Shown here: one piece after another, positions 8,743 to 17,121 of the stretch | How positions within the stretch are numbered: the stretch's first letter is position 1 | Layout: each line of letters starts with the position of its first letter | Source: Caenimonas sp. SL110 | Lineage (GTDB): Bacteria; Pseudomonadota; Gammaproteobacteria; Burkholderiales; Burkholderiaceae_C | DNA: 64,000 nucleotides | Assembly (NCBI RefSeq): GCF_001044395.1 | Contig: NZ_JANU01000023.1 | Location: forward strand, 62,001 to 126,000 | Reading direction: 5' to 3' | Notes under the pieces: model-generated | Told to the model about the DNA's origin: nothing | What the model saw: the letters and a program-made list of their open reading frames with translations, nothing else | Databases searched by the model: none | Translations under genes and position numbers: made by a program

Positions 8743-9940
8743 AGCCGCTTTCATCTTCGACGCGATCCGCACGCCGCGCGGCAGGGGCAGGCGCGATGGG
8801 TCCCTGCACGAGTTCAAGCCGGTCGCCTTGCTGACCGGGCTGTTGCACTCCCTGCGCGAGCGCAACGGCCTGGAAGCCAACGCGGTGGGTGATGTCGTCA
8901 TGGGCGTCGTCAACCCGCTGGGTGAACAGGGCAGTGTGCTGCCCAAGACCGCTGCGCAGCTTGCAGGCCTGGGCCTGGATGTGTGCGGCCTGCAGGTCAA
9001 CCGGTTTTGCGCTTCCGGCCTGGAGGCCATCAGCATCGCGGCCAACCGTGCGGCAGTGGGCGGTCAGGCGCTGACCATCGCTGGCGGCGTTGAATCCATG
9101 TCGCGTGTGGCCATGGGCAGCGATGGCGGCCCGTGGCTGGAGGACCCCGAGACTGCGTTTGCCACCGCCTTTGTTCCGCAAGGCATCTCGGCCGACCTGA
9201 TCGCAACGATAGGCGGCTACACGAGGCAGCAGCTCGATGCGTTCGCGCTTCGCTCTCATGAGCGTGCGGCCAGGGCTCGCAGGGAAGGTGCTTTTACCTC
9301 CATCGTTCCCTTTCATGACAACGTCGGTCTTGCCGTTCTGGCGCAGGACGAACTGATTCGCGAAGGGGCCGACCCGGCCGCGATGGCTCGGCTGGAGCCG
9401 TCGTTTTCGGGCCTGGGCGCGGCGGGTTTCGACGATGTGGCGCTCACTCGCTACCCGGAGCTTCGCCGGGTCGAACACCTGCACACACCGGGCAACTCGT
9501 CCGGCATCGCAGACGGTGCCAGCGCAGTGCTGGTGGGCAGCGCCGAGGCAGGTCGCCGTCACGGCCTCAAGCCCCGCGCGCGCATCGTCGCAACCGTGGT
9601 CGCCGGAACCGATCCCACGCTGATGCTGACGGGGCCGGGACCGGCAACGCGCAAGCTGCTGGAGCAAACGGGCCTCACGGCGAAAGACATCGACCTGTTT
9701 GAAGTCAACGAAGCCTTTGCTGCCGTCGTGCTGCGCTTCATGGACGAGCTTGGCGTTTCCGACGACCGGGTCAACGTCAATGGCGGCGCGATCGCCATGG
9801 GGCATCCGCTGGGCGCAACCGGAGGCGTCCTGGTGGGCATGCTGCTGGATGAACTGGAGCGTCGTGACGCACGTCGCGGCATCGTGACCCTGTGCGCCGG
9901 TGGCGGCATGGGCATTGCCACCCTGATCGAGAGGACATGA
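8732..9940 (+). CDS. Acetyl-CoA C-acyltransferase (thiolase)
   Basis: This 402-residue thiolase II-type enzyme cleaves a 3-oxoacyl-CoA with CoA, or condenses in reverse. The nucleophile is C93 in NRFCASGLEAI. The second half has NVNGGAIAMGHPLGATGG, with the general-base His, and the C-terminal TLCAGGGMGIA, with the second Cys. The length is typical (about 390-400). It overlaps the LLM gene at its start and the crotonase at its end (ATGA), so it should be the terminal carbon-carbon cleaving step of the region 1 pathway. Confidence 0.9.
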   Translation: MPPEAAFIFDAIRTPRGRGRRDGSLHEFKPVALLTGLLHSLRERNGLEANAVGDVVMGVVNPLGEQGSVLPKTAAQLAGLGLDVCGLQVNRFCASGLEAISIAANRAAVGGQALTIAGGVESMSRVAMGSDGGPWLEDPETAFATAFVPQGISADLIATIGGYTRQQLDAFALRSHERAARARREGAFTSIVPFHDNVGLAVLAQDELIREGADPAAMARLEPSFSGLGAAGFDDVALTRYPELRRVEHLHTPGNSSGIADGASAVLVGSAEAGRRHGLKPRARIVATVVAGTDPTLMLTGPGPATRKLLEQTGLTAKDIDLFEVNEAFAAVVLRFMDELGVSDDRVNVNGGAIAMGHPLGATGGVLVGMLLDELERRDARRGIVTLCAGGGMGIATLIERT

Positions 9941-10896
9941 TGGAACCGATCTCCAAGGACCTTGCCGGCTGGCAGTTCAGCCGCGATGCCGAGGGCATCG
10001 TCGTTGCCGCACTCGATCTGCCGGGCAAAGTGAACATCATGAACGATGACTTCATTGCCGCGATGGAGTCGCTGCTCAATGAACTCGAAGGCTCGCGTGA
10101 CTATGCCGGCGTCGTGCTCACATCGGCCAAGCCGGTGTTCCTGGCAGGCGGCGACCTCAAGCGCATGGTGCTGTCTGCGCCGGGTCAGGAAGCCCAGCTG
10201 TTTGACTACTTTCAACAGCTCAAGTCGTACCTGCGCCGTATCGAGCGCCTGAACCGGCCGACGGTGGCGGCCATCAACGGCTCCGCGCTGGGCGGCGGAT
10301 ACGAGACCTGCCTGGCCTGTCACCACCGCATCGCACTGCGTGAGCCGCGCCTTCGGATTGGCCTGCCTGAAATCGAATTTGGAATCCTGGCTGGTGCCGG
10401 TGGCGTGGTGCGCCTGACGCGGCTGCTGGGCTTCGAGCGAGCCATGCCGTATCTCACCGAAGGGCGGCTCGAAGATGTGATGGGCGCGCTCGACAACCGC
10501 CTGGTCGATGAACTCGCGGACGATCCGCAGCAGTTGCTGGACAAGGCCAAGGCGTGGATTCGCGCGCACCCGCAGGCACGCCAGCCCTGGGACAAGCCGG
10601 ACAACGCCGTGCCTGCGCATCGGCTGACTGCGTTGCAGCGTCGGGCGCTGATGATGGAGCCCGCTCGACTGGCTCGCGCGATGTCGGGCCATCCGGCCTT
10701 GTTCGCTGCGCAGCGCAACATGGCACTGGCTGCCGAAAGCCTGAACATGGACTTCGATGCAGCACTGCGTTACGAGACGCGAGTGCTCATCGAGCTGCTG
10801 CGCACCGACTACGCCCGTGACCGCATGCAGGCGTTCCTCGATCGCAAGACGCCCCGGTCCACGTCGGCCACCCAGACGGAGCAAAGCACCGCATGA
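9937..10896 (+). CDS. Enoyl-CoA hydratase/isomerase family protein with C-terminal extension
   Basis: This 319-residue crotonase-fold protein resembles the N-terminal half of FadB/FadJ more than short crotonases. The oxyanion-hole segments are FLAGGDLKRM and INGSALGGGYETCLACHHR, and the second catalytic region is GLPEIEFGILAGAGG. About 60 extra C-terminal residues follow the normal 260-residue fold. Two adjacent ATGs (9937, 9940) exist; 9937 makes the ATGA overlap with the thiolase stop. It probably hydrates the enoyl-CoA that feeds the thiolase. The stop overlaps fbiC by four bases, tying the pathway genes to F420 synthesis. Confidence 0.85.
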   Translation: MMEPISKDLAGWQFSRDAEGIVVAALDLPGKVNIMNDDFIAAMESLLNELEGSRDYAGVVLTSAKPVFLAGGDLKRMVLSAPGQEAQLFDYFQQLKSYLRRIERLNRPTVAAINGSALGGGYETCLACHHRIALREPRLRIGLPEIEFGILAGAGGVVRLTRLLGFERAMPYLTEGRLEDVMGALDNRLVDELADDPQQLLDKAKAWIRAHPQARQPWDKPDNAVPAHRLTALQRRALMMEPARLARAMSGHPALFAAQRNMALAAESLNMDFDAALRYETRVLIELLRTDYARDRMQAFLDRKTPRSTSATQTEQSTA

Positions 10897-13334
10897 AATC
10901 CTCAGTCACTGGCTTGTTGCCACGTCCAAGCGACCGCGAACTCAGCCGGGAGCTGCTGTCCGCGCATTTGCCGTCCCTGCTTGCAGAAGCCAGACGTGTG
11001 CGCGACGCGGGTCACGGCGACACGCTGACCTACTCACGCAAGGTCTTCATCCCGCTCACGCAGCTGTGCCGGGATGTCTGCCACTACTGCACCTTTTCGC
11101 GCGCTCCGAAAGCGGACCGCCGCGCCTACCTCACGCCCGAAGAAGTGCTGGCCATCGCCCGCCAGGGTGACCAGGCCCATTGCCGCGAGGCGCTGTTCAC
11201 ATTGGGCGACCGGCCCGAGCTGCGATGGGATGTGGCGCGGCACGCGCTGGACGCGATGGGTTATTCGACCACGGTGGACTACCTGCACGCGAGTGCGGCC
11301 AGCGTGCTGGAGCACACGCGCCTGTTGCCGCACCTGAACGCCGGCGTGCTCACACGCCAGGAGATGCAGCGCCTGCGCAAGGTGTCGGTGTCGATGGGGC
11401 TCATGCTGGAGAGCGGCTCGCGACGCCTGATGGAGCCGGGCATGCCGCATCACGGCTCGCCCGACAAGGACCCTGCGGTCCGGTTGGCGATGATCGAGCA
11501 GGCCGGTGAACTGGCCATTCCGTTCACGAGCGGCATCCTGATTGGAATTGGCGAAACGCGCGAGGAGCGGATTTCATCGTTGATGTCGCTGAACGCCATC
11601 AACCAGCGCCATGGGCACCTGCAGGAAATCATCATCCAGAATTTCCGTGCAAAGCCGGGCACGCCGATGGCGAATGCGCCGGAGCCCGACCTGGACGAAC
11701 TGCTGTGGACCATCGCCGTCGCGCGGCTCATCTTCGGGCCACGGATGAACATCCAGGCACCACCCAATCTCACGCCGCATGAATACCAGCGGTTGATCGG
11801 CGCAGGCATCAATGACTGGGGCGGCATCTCGCCCGTCACGCGCGATCATGTGAACCCCGAGGCGGCCTGGCCGCAGGTGCAGATGCTGGAACAGCGATGC
11901 GCAGGGGCGGGCAAGCTGCTGGCGGAGCGGCTGGCGATCTATCCGCAATGGGCAGCCCGGCCGCATCGCTGGGTCGATGCTGATCTGGTGCCGCGCGTCA
12001 TGGCGGGCACGGATGCGCGCGGCGCACCTCGCAGCGGTGACTGGATCAGCGGCGTGTCGCGCGGGACCGATGAGGACTTCGACTTTCCGGCTGCGCCGTA
12101 TGCGGCCGGCGGCAACGACGACCTGAAAGTTGCACGCTTGCTGGACCGTTGCTGGGAAGGCCAGCGGCTGGAGGTTCACGAGATCGAGACGCTGTTCGGT
12201 GCGACGGGCGCGGCTCTGGACCGGCTGCTGCGAAGCGCCGACCGGCTGCGGCATGAAGCCGTCGGATCGACTGTCAAGTACGTCGTCAACCGCAACATCA
12301 ACTACACCAACGTGTGCACCCACAAGTGCAGCTTCTGCGCGTTTTCCAAAGGCAGCGGAGTCGTTCATCTGCGGGGCAAGCCGTACAACCTCAACGAAAC
12401 CGAAATTCGCAGGCGGGTCGCCGAAGCGTGGGAACGGGGCGCCACAGAGGTCTGCATGCAGGGCGGCATCCATCCGGATTACACCGGCGAGACCTACCTT
12501 GACATCGTGCGCATGGTCAAGTCAGAGCAACCCGCCATGCATGTGCATGCGTTCTCGCCGCTCGAAGTCACCCATGGTGCGCAAACCCTGGGCATGCCCG
12601 TTCGCAACTACCTTCGCATGCTCAAGCAGGCGGGGCTGGGCACGCTGCCGGGCACTGCCGCAGAAATCCTGGACGACGAGATCCGTGCGCAGATCTGTCC
12701 CGGCAAGCTGGACACCGCCCAGTGGCTCGATGTGATGCGGGCTGCGCATGCAGAGGGCATCCGCAGCACCTGCACCATGATGTTCGGCCACCTGGAGCAA
12801 CCGGTGCACTGGGCGCGGCATCTGCTGGCGCTGCGTGACCTGCAGCAGGAGACCGGGGGCTTCACCGAGTTCGTGCCGCTGCCGTTCGTCTCCACCGAAG
12901 CACCGATGTTCCTGAAGGGCCAGGCCCGCCGCGGACCCACCGCACGCGAGGTGGTGCTGATGCATGCCGTCGGCCGCCTGGTGCTGCATCCGTTGATCCG
13001 CAATGTGCAGGTCTCGTGGGTGAAGCTCGGGCCCACCGGCGTCAAGGCCTGCCTGGGCGCAGGCGCGAACGACCTGGGCGGCACCCTGATGAACGAGAGC
13101 ATCTCGCGTGCGGCCGGTGCCAGTCACGGCCAGGAGTTCGGCCCGGCCCAGATGGATGCGCTCATCACGTCTGCAGGGCGCGATCCGCTGCAACGCACCA
13201 CCTTGTACGGCGCGGCGCCCATCGACCAGCGCGCCCGTTCCTACTTCGCCCCCGAGCTTGAGCCCCTGGTGCTCACGCCGGTTGTTTTTGCCAAGACGCA
13301 GGCACGCCGATCGGCGCTTGCGCAGGAGTCCTGA
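10893..13334 (+). CDS. fbiC: FO synthase, CofG-CofH fusion (FbiC)
   Basis: This 813-residue protein has two radical-SAM domains that together build the deazaflavin FO from the 5-amino-6-ribitylaminouracil precursor and tyrosine. The N-terminal CofG-like domain has C59-x3-C63-x2-C66 (CRDVCHYC). The C-terminal CofH-like domain has C475-x3-C479-x2-C482 (CTHKCSFC). Both [4Fe-4S]/SAM motifs are intact. The order CofG then CofH and the total length match actinobacterial FbiC; archaea use two separate genes. Its ATGA overlap with the crotonase puts F420 synthesis in the same transcript as the LLM enzyme. Confidence 0.96.
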   Translation: MKSSVTGLLPRPSDRELSRELLSAHLPSLLAEARRVRDAGHGDTLTYSRKVFIPLTQLCRDVCHYCTFSRAPKADRRAYLTPEEVLAIARQGDQAHCREALFTLGDRPELRWDVARHALDAMGYSTTVDYLHASAASVLEHTRLLPHLNAGVLTRQEMQRLRKVSVSMGLMLESGSRRLMEPGMPHHGSPDKDPAVRLAMIEQAGELAIPFTSGILIGIGETREERISSLMSLNAINQRHGHLQEIIIQNFRAKPGTPMANAPEPDLDELLWTIAVARLIFGPRMNIQAPPNLTPHEYQRLIGAGINDWGGISPVTRDHVNPEAAWPQVQMLEQRCAGAGKLLAERLAIYPQWAARPHRWVDADLVPRVMAGTDARGAPRSGDWISGVSRGTDEDFDFPAAPYAAGGNDDLKVARLLDRCWEGQRLEVHEIETLFGATGAALDRLLRSADRLRHEAVGSTVKYVVNRNINYTNVCTHKCSFCAFSKGSGVVHLRGKPYNLNETEIRRRVAEAWERGATEVCMQGGIHPDYTGETYLDIVRMVKSEQPAMHVHAFSPLEVTHGAQTLGMPVRNYLRMLKQAGLGTLPGTAAEILDDEIRAQICPGKLDTAQWLDVMRAAHAEGIRSTCTMMFGHLEQPVHWARHLLALRDLQQETGGFTEFVPLPFVSTEAPMFLKGQARRGPTAREVVLMHAVGRLVLHPLIRNVQVSWVKLGPTGVKACLGAGANDLGGTLMNESISRAAGASHGQEFGPAQMDALITSAGRDPLQRTTLYGAAPIDQRARSYFAPELEPLVLTPVVFAKTQARRSALAQES

Positions 13335-13337
13335 TGT

Positions 13338-14039
13338 ATGACGCTTGCTGATATGACCCCAACTGACACGACGCTCACCGACAAACACATCATTGCCGTT
13401 CTGGGCGGCACGGGTGCCGAGGGCTCGGGGCTGGCGTATCGATGGGCGCGCGCCGGACACGATGTGATCGTCGGCTCGCGCGACCTGGCCAAAGCGATGG
13501 CTTGCGCAGACGAATTGAATGCGCTTCCTGGCGCGGGCTCGATTCGTGGCATGTCCAACGATGACGCGGCCCGTGCTGCAACACTCGCCGTGCTCACCGT
13601 TCCGTACACGGCCCAGCGAGCGACCGTTGCGCCTCTGGCCGAGGCACTGCAGGGCAAGATTCTGGTGGACGTGACGGTGCCGCTCAAGCCGCCCAAGGTG
13701 GACCGTGTGGCCTTGCCCGAGGGTGGCTCTGCGGTCGCCGCGCTGCAGGCAGAACTGGGGCCGGGCGTGCGCGTGGTTGCAGGTTTCCAGAACGTGTCTG
13801 CGCATCACCTCAAGAACCCGGACCATCCCATCGATTGCGACGTACTCATCTGCGGCGATGACCGGGAGGCCTGCGACGTGGTGGTGGAGCTTGCGCGCAC
13901 CGCAGGCTTTCACGCGATTCATGCAGGACCGGTTGCCAATGCGGCTGCTGCGGAAGCGCTGACATCGCTGTTGATCTTCATCAACAAGCGCTACAAGGTG
14001 CCCAGCTCGGGATTGCGAATCACCGGCCTGCCCGCATGA
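13338..14039 (+). CDS. npdG: NADPH-dependent F420 reductase
   Basis: This 233-residue Rossmann protein moves hydride between NADP(H) and F420. Residues 20-31 carry the NADP-binding loop (AVLGGTGAEGSG) followed by HDVIVGSRD; the Ser-Arg at 47-48 is the position that reads the NADP 2'-phosphate in this family. The central VPYTAQRATVAPL and VDVTVPLKP blocks also fit. An AGGAG at 13324-13328 serves the ATG at 13338; ATG 13353 is a possible later start. It would supply reduced F420 to the LLM oxidoreductase. Confidence 0.92.
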   Translation: MTLADMTPTDTTLTDKHIIAVLGGTGAEGSGLAYRWARAGHDVIVGSRDLAKAMACADELNALPGAGSIRGMSNDDAARAATLAVLTVPYTAQRATVAPLAEALQGKILVDVTVPLKPPKVDRVALPEGGSAVAALQAELGPGVRVVAGFQNVSAHHLKNPDHPIDCDVLICGDDREACDVVVELARTAGFHAIHAGPVANAAAAEALTSLLIFINKRYKVPSSGLRITGLPA

Positions 14040-14812
14040 ACCAGGGGGCAGCCGGTCTGCAGCTGATCGCGCCGGGGGGACTGCCGGAAGTTCGGCAGGG
14101 GGACGATCTGGCTGCGCTGGTGCTGGGCGGCTGCACGCAGGCGGACTGGACCATCCGGTCCGGCGACTGCTTTGTGCTCGCACAAAAAGTCGTCTCGAAA
14201 GCGCAGGGCCGGGCCGTGGCGCTGGCCACGATCACTCCATCCCAAGAGGCCCTCTCACTGGCGCAGACCACAGGCAAGGACCCCCGGATGATGGAGCTGG
14301 TGCTGCGCGAATCGGTGCGGGTGGTGAGGGCCGTGCGCGGGCTGGTGATCACCCAGCATCGCCTGGGACACGTCTTTGCCAATTCCGGCGTGGATCAATC
14401 GAATGTTCCGGCAGCCGACGGCCAGGAGTGCGCCTTGCTGCTTCCGCTGGACCCCGATGCCAGCGCAAAAGCCATTGCGCTGTCGCTGAAAGAGCGCACG
14501 GGCTGCGATGTGTCGGTGCTGATCATCGACAGCTTTGGCCGGCCCTGGCGCGAAGGCGTGTGCGGCATGGCGATCGGGGCATACGGCTTGCCTGCGGTGA
14601 TCGACAAGCGAGGACGCCCCGACCGGGAAGGCCGGGCATTGCAGATGACGGTGATCGGACATGCCGATGAAGTCGCCGCCGCCGCGTCCTTGCTGATGGG
14701 ACAGGCCGATGAGGGGCGGCCCCTGGTGTGCATGAGGGGCCTGGCGTTCGACCCTGCTGCCGCAGGCATCGCAGCCATTCACAGGTCGCCTGCGACCGAT
14801 CTGTTTCGATGA
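14036..14812 (+). CDS. cofE: Coenzyme F420-0:L-glutamate ligase (CofE)
   Basis: This 258-residue GTP-dependent ligase adds glutamates to F420-0. Family markers are VLAQKVVSKAQGR (about residues 47-59), FANSGVDQSNV (114-124) and IDSFGRPWREGVCGMAIGAYG. It is stand-alone CofE: the nitroreductase domain fused to it in mycobacterial FbiB is absent. It overlaps npdG by an ATGA. Since FbiB's extra domain reduces dehydro-F420-0, its absence either means another protein does this or the organism makes a variant such as 3PG-F420 that needs no such step. Confidence 0.93.
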   Translation: MNQGAAGLQLIAPGGLPEVRQGDDLAALVLGGCTQADWTIRSGDCFVLAQKVVSKAQGRAVALATITPSQEALSLAQTTGKDPRMMELVLRESVRVVRAVRGLVITQHRLGHVFANSGVDQSNVPAADGQECALLLPLDPDASAKAIALSLKERTGCDVSVLIIDSFGRPWREGVCGMAIGAYGLPAVIDKRGRPDREGRALQMTVIGHADEVAAAASLLMGQADEGRPLVCMRGLAFDPAAAGIAAIHRSPATDLFR

Positions 14813-14825
14813 CAAGGGGCTTGCG

Positions 14826-15764
14826 ATGATCGTCGTGCTGTCTGGCGGAGTAGGGGGTGCGAGGCTGTGCGCAGGGCTTGTCCGCGAGTACGGACCGGAG
14901 CAACTGCTGATCGCGGTCAACACGGGCGATGATTTCGATCACTGGGGGCTGCGCATATGTCCCGACCTCGATACGGTGATGTACACGCTCTCGGGCAGGA
15001 TCGACGAGGCGCAGGGCTGGGGCCTGACAGGCGAGACCTGGCGCACGCTGGAGACTGTCAGGCAGACGGGTGGCCCCGACTGGTTTCGCCTGGGCGACCA
15101 GGACTTGGCCACGCACATTGCGCGAACCGCATTGCTGGGGCAGGGGCAGCCTCTGTCGCAAGTGACCGACGCGCTCTTTCGCCATGCAGGCATCGCGCAT
15201 CGCGTGACACCCGTGACCGATGCCGATCACCGCACGCGGGTGGACACCGACGCCGGCCTGCTGTCATTCCAGGACTACTTCGTGAGGCTTCGGTGCGAAC
15301 CGCGCTTCAAGGGCATCCGCTTCGACGGACCCGCGCCCCAGCCCGCGCCTGCCCTTGCGGCGGCGATGGCGTCCGATGAGGTGGAGGCCGTGATCGTTTG
15401 CCCTTCGAATCCGCTGCTGAGCATCGAGCCGATTCTTGCGGTGGAGGGTGTGCGCCAGTGGCTGCGCGAGCGTCGATTCCCCGTGATTGCCGTGTCACCG
15501 TTCATCGCGGGCGATGTGGTCAAGGGGCCAGCAGCAAAGATTTTTTCGGAACTGGCTATGGAGGTCTCCACACAAGGCCTGATGCGCTGGTACGACGGGC
15601 TGGTGGATGGATGGCTGGTGTCGCCGGGGGATCTGGAGAGTGGGGCCGTCGCGGCGGCTGCAGGGTCGGTGCGGATGCGGGGGCATCACATATTGCTGAG
15701 GACGGGGGAGCAGAGGGGGGAGGTGGCGAGGGAGATACGGGGGTGGCTCGCGGATTGGGGCTGA
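14826..15764 (+). CDS. cofD: 2-phospho-L-lactate/3-phosphoglycerate transferase (CofD)
   Basis: This 312-residue enzyme joins FO to a guanylyl-activated C3 acid to form an F420-0 type product. The N-terminal LSGGVGGARLC (residues 5-15), NTGDDFDHWGLRICPDLDTVMYTL, and the late VIVCPSNPLLSIEPIL block are diagnostic. It is the last gene of the F420 block, 13 bases after cofE. The final 150 bases use runs of G and GGG/AGG codons that look unlike the rest of the gene, yet the frame stays open to a stop at normal family length. The donor cannot be told from sequence; the CofC guanylyltransferase that selects it is not in this window. Confidence 0.93.
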   Translation: MIVVLSGGVGGARLCAGLVREYGPEQLLIAVNTGDDFDHWGLRICPDLDTVMYTLSGRIDEAQGWGLTGETWRTLETVRQTGGPDWFRLGDQDLATHIARTALLGQGQPLSQVTDALFRHAGIAHRVTPVTDADHRTRVDTDAGLLSFQDYFVRLRCEPRFKGIRFDGPAPQPAPALAAAMASDEVEAVIVCPSNPLLSIEPILAVEGVRQWLRERRFPVIAVSPFIAGDVVKGPAAKIFSELAMEVSTQGLMRWYDGLVDGWLVSPGDLESGAVAAAAGSVRMRGHHILLRTGEQRGEVAREIRGWLADWG

Positions 15765-15787
15765 CTAGGTCTCGGAAAATAGGCTCT

Positions 15788-15817
15788 CTGAGTGACTCGA
15801 ACACTCGACCTACGGAT
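15788..15817 (-). repeat. Partial copy of tRNA-Lys (30 bp direct repeat)
   Basis: These 30 bases are identical to 16911-16940, part of the tRNA-Lys gene from the anticodon stem through the T arm. The copy lacks the acceptor stem, D arm and CCA, so it cannot be a working tRNA. It lies 23 bases after cofD. The two copies flank the DUF5677-like gene, as expected for an attachment-site duplication, though no integrase gene is present. Confidence 0.75.
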
Positions 15818-15963
15818 CAGAGGGGGTAGTCCTCATTTTTTGAATGACTTAGGCTCGCCTTCGCTTGCTAGCCTGAACCGCCCCGGATTTCGTGGAGGCT
15901 GTATGGTGTAAGTCAGACCGGTGCGAATTCGAATTTTTCTAGGCCCCGCTATCACCAGGCCTC

Positions 15964-16791
15964 TCAGGCGACACGGGCTTTCACCAGAGCATTCAACCGT
16001 GCTACCAGCATCGCCGTTTCTTCAGTACGGGCAGCCTCGGGAAACACTTTTTCCATAGGCGCGAGCGTTTCGAGAAGCACCCCTATCGCCAGTTCGAGCG
16101 CTTCGGGCATCTGATCGGGAATTGGACCGATTACGATGTCAGGCGTGCCGTCGACACCCTTCTCAATGTATCGTTCCAAAGCGCCGAAGGTGGCATGAGA
16201 GGCATTGCCAGACAACGACCTGTACGCAGTTTGGTAGAGGGTCGACATGCCGGCCGCCTCTGCCAGGGCTTCGAGCTGCGCATCGCTGGCGCCTTCGAGG
16301 ACCGCATTTTTCAGCAAGCCCGCTTGCACCCGCTCATCGCCCAGGTTCACGCCGTGTTTCGCCTGTAGCTCCAGCAACTTCTGAGCGTGGGTCCGCTTGT
16401 GACGCGTCTGAGCGTCACGCATCACATCAACCCGTCCAGGATCCTTCCCCAGAAGCGCGAGCTGGATGGTGCATTCGATCCCGGTTCGACTCAGCAGCTG
16501 AGCCTCCGCGCTAATTCCTCGCTCTACGAGCAGCACGGCCGATTGATAGCTCGTGATCGCCTTGATGACCAGAAGCGCGCCAACGACGCGGACCAAGTCG
16601 TTTCGAGGCACGATGCACGACCGATGCATTGTCATGGCCAGGCGGTTGACTTCATCGGCAAGGTCGAAGAGTTCTGGGCACACGGTTCGAAGATGACCAA
16701 GGAAGCGCTCAGGGTATGGAGCGAGAAAGCCAGCGGCGTGGAATTCGTCGAGATCGGCTTGGGTCAAGCCCCCAGGGGATTCAGAAACCAT
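15964..16791 (-). CDS. DUF5677-like hypothetical protein
   Basis: I do not recognise a defined function. The 275-residue, mostly helical protein resembles the DUF5677 group by its central VLLVERGISAEAQLLSRTGIECTIQLALLGKD block and a later YRSLSGNASHATFGALERYI block. No signal peptide or membrane segment is seen. ATG at 16791 is chosen; an in-frame GTG at 16821 would add ten residues. It is the only gene between the tRNA-Lys and its partial copy, it is transcribed alone, and it looks somewhat less GC-rich than its neighbours. That points to an acquired gene. Such single genes beside tRNAs are sometimes defence genes, but nothing here shows that directly. Confidence 0.65.
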   Translation of the reverse strand: MVSESPGGLTQADLDEFHAAGFLAPYPERFLGHLRTVCPELFDLADEVNRLAMTMHRSCIVPRNDLVRVVGALLVIKAITSYQSAVLLVERGISAEAQLLSRTGIECTIQLALLGKDPGRVDVMRDAQTRHKRTHAQKLLELQAKHGVNLGDERVQAGLLKNAVLEGASDAQLEALAEAAGMSTLYQTAYRSLSGNASHATFGALERYIEKGVDGTPDIVIGPIPDQMPEALELAIGVLLETLAPMEKVFPEAARTEETAMLVARLNALVKARVA

Positions 16792-16845
16792 TACGCCGCC
16801 GTGCAGGCCTGCAACGGTCACCAGACTGTCACGGGCTCACCAAAG

Positions 16846-16880
16846 AAAAAAGCCTGCTACCGTTTAGATAGCAGGCTTTT
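16846..16880 (-). terminator. Rho-independent terminator after tRNA-Lys
   Basis: A perfect 12-bp inverted repeat (16848-16859 with 16869-16880) has a 9-base loop and, read on the minus strand, a run of six T at its end. It starts 21 bases beyond the tRNA-Lys 3' end and lies just upstream of the DUF5677-like gene, so it should stop tRNA transcription before that gene. Confidence 0.85.
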
Positions 16881-16901
16881 CAATCCCTCTCGGGCAGTGG
16901 G

Positions 16902-16977
16902 TGGTGGGCCCTGAGTGACTCGAACACTCGACCTACGGATTAAGAGTCCGCTGCTCTACCAACTGAGCTAAGAGCCC
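16902..16977 (-). tRNA. tRNA-Lys (CTT anticodon)
   Basis: The minus strand folds into a complete 76-base tRNA: 7-bp acceptor stem (GGGCTCT with AGGGCCC, one G-U pair), a D arm with AGCTCAGTTGGTAGAGC, anticodon loop CTCTTAA giving anticodon CTT (lysine, AAG codon), a T arm around GTTCGAGTC, discriminator A and an encoded CCA (16902-16904). Its 3' part is duplicated at 15788-15817 and a terminator follows. Confidence 0.95.
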
Positions 16978-17121
16978 ACTGAAACCAGAAATTCGTATGT
17001 GGTGGGGTGGGGTTGAAGGATGACCTTCAGACCCGATCGTTTTTGATGGCTGCCATCTCAACGACCGAACCGGATTCTAAACCAATTTTCAAACGCCCCT
17101 CATGCCGCCGCTCGCAGACGA

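Noticed and set aside
15788-15817. Second tRNA gene
   Set aside because: Only the anticodon-stem to T-arm part is present; acceptor and D arms are missing.
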